DNA from: Nitrospiraceae bacterium
GTDB lineage: Bacteria; Nitrospirota; Nitrospiria; Nitrospirales; UBA8639
Direction: 5' to 3'
Assembly (NCBI GenBank): GCA_003523945.1
Contig: DOFS01000440.1
Location: 1-8,933, forward strand
DNA: 8,933 bases
Shown: piece after piece, positions 1-6,142 of the stretch
How positions within the stretch are numbered: the stretch's first letter is position 1
Layout: each line of letters opens with the position of its first letter
The notes under the pieces: generated by a model
Databases searched by the model: none
What the model saw: the letters and a program-made list of their open reading frames with translations, nothing else
Told to the model about the DNA's origin: nothing
Made by a program: the position numbers and the translations under genes

Positions 1-455
1 TGATTGGAATTGGCATGGCATTAATTACCACAACCGTACAAGCACAATTGCTTGAGAAAAAGACACTGTCCCTCCAGGCCGCAAAAAAAGTGGCAGCGGC
101 GGCAGAAACCGATGCCCGGACAAAGGGAGCGCGAGTGGTCATCGCCGTGGTTGATGAAGGCGGTCACCTTCTCCTGTTGGAACGCCTGGACGATACCCAG
201 GTGGCCAGTGTGGACGTGGGCATCGGCAAGGCCAGGACCGCTGCCATTTTCCGGCGACCCAGCAAGGTGTTTGAAGATCAAATCCGGAACGGGAGAATCG
301 CCGCTCTTGGCCTTCCAGGGGTCACGGCTCTTCAAGGCGGCGTCCCCATCATTGTCGATCACCAGGTGATCGGCGCCATCGGGGTGAGCGGCGAAACCCC
401 GCAACAGGACGAAGACATTGCCATGGTAGGAGCCCAGGCTTTGGCCACACCGTGA
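1..455 (+). CDS. GlcG/HbpS-family heme-binding protein (DUF336), 5' end outside window
   Basis: Members of this family are small alpha/beta proteins. Some bind heme or corrinoids, as HbpS does, and GlcG sits in glycolate operons; the ligand here cannot be read from sequence. Family signatures are visible: a VVIAVVDEGG strand near the N-terminus, then IGKARTAA, an FEDQI helix, and LQGGVPI followed by GAIGVSG and a closing QDE..A helix. The first ATG is at 15, but it has no convincing ribosome binding site. The reading frame stays open upstream to the window edge (I-G-I-G before the Met), and the stretch ending in TTTVQA-Q looks like the tail of a signal peptide. I infer that the true start lies upstream and that the protein is exported. 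The visible part is about 150 residues, a full single domain. A related domain is encoded by the next gene, 105 nt downstream. Confidence 0.85.
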   Translation, partial: IGIGMALITTTVQAQLLEKKTLSLQAAKKVAAAAETDARTKGARVVIAVVDEGGHLLLLERLDDTQVASVDVGIGKARTAAIFRRPSKVFEDQIRNGRIAALGLPGVTALQGGVPIIVDHQVIGAIGVSGETPQQDEDIAMVGAQALATP

Positions 456-547
456 GTCCATAACCAACCAGGATTCACCCTTCGGATGTTGGCAGGACCA
501 AGACCCGAACGGTGATTCTTGATCGGGATTTGCATGATGTCATCAAC

Positions 548-554
548 AAGGAGA
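548..554 (+). promoter_or_regulatory. Ribosome binding site fixing the start at 561
   Basis: AAGGAGA lies 6 nt before the ATG at 561. An in-frame ATG at 519 has no such motif and would put a polar 14-residue extension in front of a clean signal peptide, so 561 is the better start. Confidence 0.75.
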
Positions 555-560
555 AACAGT

Positions 561-1466
561 ATGAACCGATTCATTTCCACGTCAATCGGCTTGGCCTTTG
601 GACTTATCTTCGTCGGTTTACCCCTCACACTGGCCCAGGTGTCGGATAGACGCTCCCTTACCTTAGAAGGCGCGCACAAAGTCATCGCCGGCGCAGTGGC
701 GGCCGCGAAAAACATGAATGCTCCAGGAGGATCGATTGCCATTGTCGATGACGGCGGGAACCTCCTGGCATTGGAGCGATTGGACGGCACCTTTGCCGCC
801 TCTTCCAATATTGCCATTGGAAAGGCACGCACGGCGGCATTGTTCAAAAAGCCCACCAAAGCCTTTGAGGACGTGATCAACAAAGGACGAACGACCATGG
901 TGGCCCTCAACGACTTTACTCCTCTGCAAGGAGGCATTCCGATTCAATGGGAAGGGACGGTCGTGGGCGCGATTGGTGTCAGCGGTGCTGCCAGTGCTCA
1001 ACAGGACGAGGAATTGGCGATGGCCGGCGCGGAAGCGTTGGATGGCATGAACACCTCCCTAACATCCTCGTCCCACTTACAGCCCGTCACGTTTATCGGC
1101 AGTCAAAAAGTGTCCGAAGCCTTTTCCAAAGGGGCCGTACTGGTCGGTGAAGAAGAGAACATGATGCATGCGGCCAGGAATTACATGGTTCATGCCAGTC
1201 ATCGGGAAAAACCGGGAATGGCAGAGATCCATGATTTAGACACGGATATCGTCTACGTGCTTCAGGGCAAGGCAACGCTCGTGACCGGAGGACAAGCCGT
1301 TGATGCCAGAACGATTGCTCCCCATGAATCCCGAGGCTCGGCCATTACGGGAGGAGAGACCCGTCATCTGGTTCCGGGGGATGTCATCATTATTCCCAAT
1401 GGGGTGCCCCATTGGTTCCAGGAGGTTGAACCTCCTTTTAATTATTACGTGGTGAAAGTCAGGTAA
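561..1466 (+). CDS. Exported GlcG/HbpS-cupin fusion protein
   Basis: A 301-residue protein with three parts. Residues 1-26 or so are a signal peptide (Met-Asn-Arg, a hydrophobic core, cleavage near LTLA-Q), so it should act in the periplasm or outside the cell. Residues about 30-160 are a GlcG/HbpS (DUF336) domain with IAIVDDGGN, IGKARTAA, LQGGIPI and GAIGVSG, closely matching the preceding gene. Residues about 200-300 are a single cupin barrel. Cupin motif 2 is complete (PGDVIIIPNGVPH, with His284). Motif 1 is altered: His224 is present, the usual second His is Leu226, and the usual Glu is Asp229. A metal site of His224, Asp229 and His284 is therefore possible but non-standard. No reaction can be assigned. 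The domain calls are firm and the function is open. The next gene starts 34 nt downstream. Confidence 0.88.
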   Translation: MNRFISTSIGLAFGLIFVGLPLTLAQVSDRRSLTLEGAHKVIAGAVAAAKNMNAPGGSIAIVDDGGNLLALERLDGTFAASSNIAIGKARTAALFKKPTKAFEDVINKGRTTMVALNDFTPLQGGIPIQWEGTVVGAIGVSGAASAQQDEELAMAGAEALDGMNTSLTSSSHLQPVTFIGSQKVSEAFSKGAVLVGEEENMMHAARNYMVHASHREKPGMAEIHDLDTDIVYVLQGKATLVTGGQAVDARTIAPHESRGSAITGGETRHLVPGDVIIIPNGVPHWFQEVEPPFNYYVVKVR

Positions 1467-1500
1467 ACGAAAACCCTGTTCAGGAATAGGAAGAAAAATC

Positions 1501-3144
1501 ATGTGTCGTTTGTTGAAAATCGTCGTTCTGTTGACCACACTTGGAATACCTAATCTTGGGTGGAACGTCTCCACAGGATCGGCGCATTCATCCATCCTCA
1601 ATACACGACCCGATGCGGTCGTCGATCTCATGACCGAAGAAGGCGTTCGGGTGGTTCAGGGACAGTGGCGCTATCACGATACATCAATTGTAGAGGTGGA
1701 CCACAACAGTCCCGGTCAGGACTTAGGACCCAGCGGCCCTCCACACCGTACCCACGACCTTCTGCCTCAGGCCGGGGCTAAAGAGTTTGACGATTCTGCC
1801 TGGGAACAAATTCCGGCTCCCGGGTTGGAAACCAGACGAGCTACAGGAAAATTGTGTTTTAATTGGTATCGGCTCAACCTCACGATTCCCGAGCGAATCG
1901 GAACCTTTTCCACCACCGGATCAACAGTCGTATTTGAAATCGTCATCGACGACTATGCTGAAGTGTGGGTGGACGGCAAACTACCTCTGATCCTTGGACA
2001 AGCCGGAGAACACCTGATACAAGGCTTCAACGCCCCTAACCGGGTTGTCCTTTCCCGCAACGTACAACCCGGCCAGACTATTCAGTTGGCTGTGTTTGGA
2101 GCCAACGGACCCCTATCCAATCCCCCTGCCAACTTTATTTGGGTTCGATCCGCGACATTGGATTTCTATCACCCCTCACGGATCGAACAGAGCAAAGAGT
2201 TGGTTGGACAGGTGGTCCGGAGGGATCCAGGCCTCGACGCTATTGTGACTTCGGACACGAAATTGGAAAAACTGGCCTCAGGATTTTCGTTTACGGAAGG
2301 CCCGGTGTGGGTTTCAAAATCGGAAAAGTCCGAAGGCTATCTCCTCTTCAGCGATCCCAACGACAACACAATTTACCGCATGACAGCCGATGGAACCGTT
2401 TCGATTTTCCGGGTCAAAAGCGGATATTCAGGCTTGAACATCGGTGAATACCATCAACCCGGTTCCAATGGCCTTACGCTCGACCGACAAGGGCGGCTGA
2501 CGATTAATCAACATGGAAACCGGCGTATCATCCGTGTCGAACCACACGGCAATATCACGATCCTGGCTGACCGGTATGAAGCCAAGCGATTCAATAGCCC
2601 CAACGACCTGGTCTACAAATCGGATGGGTCTCTTTATTTCACTGATCCGCCATTCGGCCTTCCCAAGGTCTTCGACGATCCCCAAAAGGAACTGCCCTAT
2701 AGCGGCGTGTTCCGCTGGCATCGGGGAACGGTCCAATTGCTGAGCACGGATTTGACCGGACCCAATGGCCTCGCGTTTTCACCCGATGAGCAATACCTCT
2801 ATGTGGATAATTGGGATCCCAAGAAAAAAGTCATCATGCGCTACGGCGTCCGGGATGACGGCACCTTGGCCAACGGGCAGGTGTTCTTCGATATGACCAA
2901 CGCGCCTGGCGAAGATGCCCTTGACGGCTTAAAAGTCGATCAAGAGGGAAATGTCTATGTAACGGGACCCGGCGGATTATGGATCATTTCACCGGAAGGC
3001 ACACATCTCGGCACCATCACAGGCCCGGAAGATCCACATAACATGGCTTGGGGGGATGACGACCACAAAACATTGTATATCACGGCGCAAACCGGAATTT
3101 ATCGCATCCGCCTGAATATCCCGGGAACCGGCGTGCAAAGGTGA
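1501..3144 (+). CDS. Exported SMP-30/gluconolactonase-type protein with N-terminal beta-sandwich domain
   Basis: A 547-residue protein, much longer than the roughly 300 residues of a plain SMP-30/gluconolactonase (LRE) enzyme. The family hydrolyses sugar lactones or related esters on a six-bladed propeller with a divalent metal. The N-terminus (MCRLLKIVVLLTTLGI) looks like a signal peptide. Residues about 45-225 resemble a galactose-binding-like/GH2 sugar-binding sandwich (FDDSAWEQI, then DDYAEVWVDGK). Residues about 245-540 form the propeller. Expected metal and substrate residues are in place: Glu266 (FTEGPVW), Asn368 (SPNDLVY), Asn422 (GPNGLAFS) and Asp475 (LDGLKVD). AGGAAG before the ATG supports this start. 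The next gene, a paralogue, begins 6 nt after the stop, so co-translation is likely. The substrate is unknown; the extra domain may bind a carbohydrate. Confidence 0.88.
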   Translation: MCRLLKIVVLLTTLGIPNLGWNVSTGSAHSSILNTRPDAVVDLMTEEGVRVVQGQWRYHDTSIVEVDHNSPGQDLGPSGPPHRTHDLLPQAGAKEFDDSAWEQIPAPGLETRRATGKLCFNWYRLNLTIPERIGTFSTTGSTVVFEIVIDDYAEVWVDGKLPLILGQAGEHLIQGFNAPNRVVLSRNVQPGQTIQLAVFGANGPLSNPPANFIWVRSATLDFYHPSRIEQSKELVGQVVRRDPGLDAIVTSDTKLEKLASGFSFTEGPVWVSKSEKSEGYLLFSDPNDNTIYRMTADGTVSIFRVKSGYSGLNIGEYHQPGSNGLTLDRQGRLTINQHGNRRIIRVEPHGNITILADRYEAKRFNSPNDLVYKSDGSLYFTDPPFGLPKVFDDPQKELPYSGVFRWHRGTVQLLSTDLTGPNGLAFSPDEQYLYVDNWDPKKKVIMRYGVRDDGTLANGQVFFDMTNAPGEDALDGLKVDQEGNVYVTGPGGLWIISPEGTHLGTITGPEDPHNMAWGDDDHKTLYITAQTGIYRIRLNIPGTGVQR

Positions 3145-3150
3145 AATGGT

Positions 3151-4218
3151 GTGATCATGAAAGGCAAAAGCAAAGAACTCGTTTTTGTTGTTGTGGGGCT
3201 TACCGCGTTGTGGAATTTTTGGAATCCGGCAAGCGCCCTGTCGGTTGCATCACCGGGCAATCCGGGTTCGCCAACAGTCCACCGCATTAAGCTGGACCCA
3301 AGATTCGACCAGCTGATTTCTCCTGATAGTGTAGTCGAAAGGCTGGCTGAGGGTTTCACATGGGTGGAAGGTCCCCTTTGGAATGCCAATGACCAGATGC
3401 TGCTGTTCTCCGATATTCCCGCCAACTCCGTCTTCGCTTGGAAAGCAGGAAAGGGCATTAGCCTTTTCTTGCACCCCAGCGGATACTTAGGAAACACGCC
3501 ATTCACAGGAAAAGAATCTGGCTCAAACGGGCTGACTTGGGATTCCACCGGCCGATTGGTTTTGTGCCAGCATGGAGACCGCCGCATTGTCCGATTGGAA
3601 CAGGACGGACAATTCACCATCCTGGCGGATCGCTACCAGGGCCGACGTCTGAACAGCCCGAACGATCTGGTCTACAGACCCAATGGTGATTTGTATTTCA
3701 CCGATCCCCCATTCGGGCTGCCCAAGCAATTCCACGATCCCTCTAAAGAATTGCCCTTCCAGGGTGTGTATCGTTTGACTCCCCAGGGCCGACTCGACTT
3801 GCTCATACAGGATGTGATCGCCCCGAACGGCCTGGCCTTCTCTCCCGATGCAACAAAGCTCTATGTGACCGATGTGAATCCGAAGCGGCCGGCGTGGTTG
3901 GTCTATGATGTCCTGAGTGACGGAACCATGACGAATGGCCGGGTGTTCGCCGATGCGACTCCCTGGCGGAAGGATCCGTACTTCGGGCCCGATGGCGTCA
4001 AAGTCGATAGAGACGGCAATGTATGGGGTGCCCGCCCCGGAGGGATCAACATCTTTGCTTCTGATGGCATCTTGTTAGGGATGATTGAAACCGGCATGCC
4101 CACGTCCAATCTGAATTGGGGAGAAGACGGCAGCGTCCTGTTTATCACAGGAGGTTCCGCTATCTACCGGTTGAAAACCCTGACGGGTGGGGAAACCTTA
4201 CCACCTGCTTCCCAATAA
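3151..4218 (+). CDS. Exported SMP-30/gluconolactonase-type protein
   Basis: A 355-residue propeller protein with a signal peptide (hydrophobic core, then cleavage near ASA-L around residue 29), predicted to be periplasmic or secreted. It is a paralogue of the preceding gene. Both share TEG/VEGP..W, GSNGLT.D, Q.G.RRI.R.E, ILADRY, NSPNDLVY, YFTDPPFGLPK and PNGLAFSPD. The inferred active-site set is intact: Glu73, Asn171, Asn226 and Asp281. It lacks the N-terminal sandwich of its neighbour. I chose the GTG start at 3151 because AAAGG (3137-3141) sits 9 nt upstream. An ATG two codons later at 3157 is possible and changes only two residues. Lactone or ester hydrolysis is inferred from the family; the actual substrate is unknown. 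Confidence 0.88.
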   Translation: MIMKGKSKELVFVVVGLTALWNFWNPASALSVASPGNPGSPTVHRIKLDPRFDQLISPDSVVERLAEGFTWVEGPLWNANDQMLLFSDIPANSVFAWKAGKGISLFLHPSGYLGNTPFTGKESGSNGLTWDSTGRLVLCQHGDRRIVRLEQDGQFTILADRYQGRRLNSPNDLVYRPNGDLYFTDPPFGLPKQFHDPSKELPFQGVYRLTPQGRLDLLIQDVIAPNGLAFSPDATKLYVTDVNPKRPAWLVYDVLSDGTMTNGRVFADATPWRKDPYFGPDGVKVDRDGNVWGARPGGINIFASDGILLGMIETGMPTSNLNWGEDGSVLFITGGSAIYRLKTLTGGETLPPASQ

Positions 4219-4408
4219 ATTTTTGCTCCTGCAGAATTTCTCACCGCAACAGTCAACTCTCTCAATCGGTTCTGCGTAACAAAAAACCCCTTCGCCTGAC
4301 CAATGGGTGCATCAACACCAAGAGGAATGGACGCATCCACATTTATGAGTTCAGCACATTCCCCATCTTAACCACTCAAAAGGCATCCGGGCTGACCGGA
4401 ATGACAAC

Positions 4409-4416
4409 AAGGAGGG
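4409..4416 (+). promoter_or_regulatory. Strong Shine-Dalgarno sequence for the YkgB-family gene
   Basis: AAGGAGGG is the best ribosome binding site in the window. It precedes two adjacent ATG codons (4421 and 4424). The second ATG has the more typical spacing, so the protein may begin one residue later than annotated. Confidence 0.7.
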
Positions 4417-4420
4417 ATCC

Positions 4421-4930
4421 ATGATGACTACCATTACCGCCACAACCAGAACAGCTGCACCAATCGATACTTCTCATGCCGCCACAAAAACCGGAGTGCT
4501 GCTCACCCGATTCGGCCTTGTCATCGTTTTTCTTTGGATCGGCGCCATGAAGTTTACCGCCTATGAAGCCCAGGCCATTCAGCCATTAGTCGCCAACAGC
4601 CCGTTTATGAGTTGGCTGTATGGTCTCTTCAGCATCCAGGCATTTTCGAATGGCTTAGGCGTGTTGGAACTCACCATCGGCTTGATGATTGCCGCCAGAG
4701 AAATTTCACCGTTGGTTTCTGCCATCGGAAGTGCATTGGGTGCCGTGTTATTTTTAGGCACGTTGAGTTTTATGGTATCCACGCCCCCCGTGTGGGAAGC
4801 CAGTCTGGGTGGATTTCCGGCCTTGTCCGTGGCACCGGGGCAGTTTCTTTTAAAAGACCTGGCTCTTTTGGGTGCAGCCGTATGGACATGTGGGGAATCA
4901 CTGGAGGCCATGAAGAACAGATTCAAATGA
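4421..4930 (+). CDS. YkgB/DUF417-family (RclC-like) inner membrane protein
   Basis: A 169-residue protein with about four hydrophobic segments after a polar N-terminal tail of about 25 residues. Family hallmarks are clear: LVIVFLWIGAMKFTAYEA at the first membrane segment, then PLVANSPFMSWLY, and late in the protein TPPVWE, LGGFPALS and GQFLLKDLALLGAA. The E. coli member RclC (YkgB) belongs to the reactive-chlorine resistance operon, and other members are uncharacterised. Its biochemical role is unknown, so a stress function here is only inferred from the relative. It stands rather alone, with 202 nt before it and 387 nt after it, but it has a strong ribosome binding site. No regulator resembling RclR is present in the window. 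Confidence 0.87.
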   Translation: MMTTITATTRTAAPIDTSHAATKTGVLLTRFGLVIVFLWIGAMKFTAYEAQAIQPLVANSPFMSWLYGLFSIQAFSNGLGVLELTIGLMIAAREISPLVSAIGSALGAVLFLGTLSFMVSTPPVWEASLGGFPALSVAPGQFLLKDLALLGAAVWTCGESLEAMKNRFK

Positions 4931-5024
4931 TGGCTTCATATTTCAACCCGACCACAGGCCTTGTCTCGGCGAAAGGAGTTGGTCTGCCCTCCTCAGGCTC
5001 GCGTCCGCCCGATCCGATGTGGCC

Positions 5025-5128
5025 AGGCGGGGCGTCACTGGTTTTAGCCACTTTTGCTCCACAACAATGGATGCGCCCTTGGGGACGCACCGAGCAAGCG
5101 CTCGGCTGCCGGGCCGAACCCCCCGCCT
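5025..5128. repeat. Nested inverted-repeat structure in intergenic DNA
   Basis: AGGCGGGG at 5025-5032 is perfectly complementary to CCCCGCCT at 5121-5128. Between these arms lie two hairpins: 5073-5088 (GCG.CC / GG.CGC) and 5090-5105 (CCGAGC-aagc-GCTCGG, six perfect pairs). There is no T-run, so it is not a standard intrinsic terminator. It may be a dispersed intergenic repeat or a structured RNA or DNA element. One window cannot show whether it is repeated elsewhere. Confidence 0.4.
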
Positions 5129-5187
5129 CTCTCTTCCATTCAACTCATTCCAGTTAGTGAAATCATGTTCGCGATCGAATGGAATTA

Positions 5188-5253
5188 TTGGGAATGTCCA
5201 TAGATGTCCATTTCCCTAAACAATCCGGACATGCCCCTTTGTAATATTCCCAA
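5188..5253. promoter_or_regulatory. Possible operator region upstream of the TVP38-GMC-VOC operon
   Basis: ATGTCCAT occurs twice, at 5194-5201 and 5204-5211, a 10-bp period that would place both copies on the same face of the helix. TTGGGAAT (5188-5195) is matched by its complement ATTCCCAA (5246-5253). This is an operator-like arrangement in the leader of the operon. I could not identify a confident -35/-10 pair; TAATAT at 5242-5247 is a possible -10. Confidence 0.3.
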
Positions 5254-5317
5254 GCGCCATCGGACAAATGGGAAATCCTGCTTCACGTATTAAGAAAAAG
5301 TTCTAGAGGACCCGTTC

Positions 5318-6118
5318 ATGAACCTTTTTATATTTCAAACACAATGTTCACCGTCCCGAATTCTCAAGGTGACTGTGGGTTCAATGATCGCTTTGTTCAT
5401 TGGATTCCTACTCTATTTCGATATCCTTCCGGTTCTCTCACTTGCCACCTTGGAGAAGCATCACGCACGGTTTCTGATCTTTATCAACCATCATTATGCC
5501 TTGGCCGTCTTCTTATATGTCGGTCTTTTTTCCCTCCTCAAGGCACTTTCGGTTCCCGGAGGCCTGGTACTCACGTTTGCAGCCGGGTATTTCTTCGGAA
5601 CGGTTCCGGGTGCCATGTATGTCTTGCTGGGAGCCTCAGCAGGAGCCGCTCTGGCATTCCTGGGAACACGATATCTGTTTCAAGACCTGGTCCTGGATAA
5701 ACTCGGAACGCACGTCCCGGCCTTCCAGGAAACGGTGAAGACCCATGCGTTCATCACCCTCCTGGTGCTGCGGTTATTCCCATTTGTCCCCTTTACCCTA
5801 TTGAACCTACTGGCGGGTCTCACTCCCATGAAATTCACGACGTTCCTGGGCGCAACCATGATCGGCATTCTCCCCTGCACATTTGTGTTGTCGTATATAG
5901 GAAGCCGGTTGCCGCATATTTCCGCATTATTCAATATGGATTCTTCCTTTCTGGTGGTACCTTTGACAGGTCTGGCATTCCTGGCACTGGTTTCACTGGC
6001 CTGTCAGTACGGTATTTCGCAAGGGAAGTTAACCCAAGCGGAAGCATCTTCTTTAGGCGGAGTATTCCCGCAATCACGGCTTAATCCTTTCAAACCCTTA
6101 CCACCCACACGACCATAA
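5318..6118 (+). CDS. TVP38/TMEM64-family (DedA-like, VTT domain) membrane protein
   Basis: A 266-residue integral membrane protein. A first hydrophobic helix lies at about residues 18-40. The VTT (SNARE-associated) domain follows at about residues 65-205, with the hairpin-like segment SLLKALSVPGGLVLTFAAGY, then GASAGAALAFLGTRYLF, and the conserved LRLFPFVPFTLLNLLAG stretch containing Arg152, then G...LPCTFVLSYIGS. A last membrane helix lies at about residues 210-230, and the tail is polar and proline-rich. Relatives in the DedA/VTT superfamily are linked to lipid scrambling or lipid-carrier transport and membrane homeostasis; the specific substrate here is unknown. AGAGGA lies 7 nt before the ATG. 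It is the first gene of the right-hand operon, 24 nt ahead of the GMC oxidoreductase. Confidence 0.9.
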   Translation: MNLFIFQTQCSPSRILKVTVGSMIALFIGFLLYFDILPVLSLATLEKHHARFLIFINHHYALAVFLYVGLFSLLKALSVPGGLVLTFAAGYFFGTVPGAMYVLLGASAGAALAFLGTRYLFQDLVLDKLGTHVPAFQETVKTHAFITLLVLRLFPFVPFTLLNLLAGLTPMKFTTFLGATMIGILPCTFVLSYIGSRLPHISALFNMDSSFLVVPLTGLAFLALVSLACQYGISQGKLTQAEASSLGGVFPQSRLNPFKPLPPTRP

Positions 6119-6142
6119 CGGCATCCTTACCACGAGGCACCC

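Larger units (their letters stand above)
4931..5317. other. 387-nt gene-free region: GC-rich structured half, then AT-richer possible promoter half
   Basis: No convincing gene lies here. Overlapping open frames on both strands exist across about 4943-5219, but none has a good ribosome binding site or recognisable protein features. The part up to about 5130 is GC-rich with several inverted repeats. The part after about 5160 is more AT-rich, with short direct and inverted repeats, and leads into the ribosome binding site of the TVP38 gene. I infer that it separates two transcription units. Confidence 0.6.

Noticed and set aside
519..560. Upstream ATG extending the HbpS-cupin gene by 14 residues
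   Set aside because: It has no ribosome binding site, and the extension would sit ahead of a clean signal peptide; AAGGAGA precedes the ATG at 561.
359..937. Minus-strand open frames across the HbpS region and elsewhere
   Set aside because: They are antisense to well-supported plus-strand genes and have no family features.
4186..4220. Possible terminator at the end of the second SMP-30 gene (GGTGG...CCACC followed by a few T)
   Set aside because: The stem is only five pairs with a ten-base loop, lies inside the coding end, and is separated from a short T-run by several bases.
4219..4420. 202-nt gap before the YkgB gene
   Set aside because: I looked for a small gene, promoter boxes and a terminator and found nothing I could support beyond the ribosome binding site at its end.
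4943..5143. Small minus-strand open frame in the intergenic region
   Set aside because: It is arginine-rich with no recognisable domain or start signal, and open frames on the other strand cover the same DNA, as expected for GC-rich non-coding DNA.
4612..5157. 181-codon open frame overlapping the YkgB gene
   Set aside because: Its first part is an out-of-frame reading of the YkgB gene and its tail crosses a GC-rich inverted-repeat region; there is no ribosome binding site or family resemblance.
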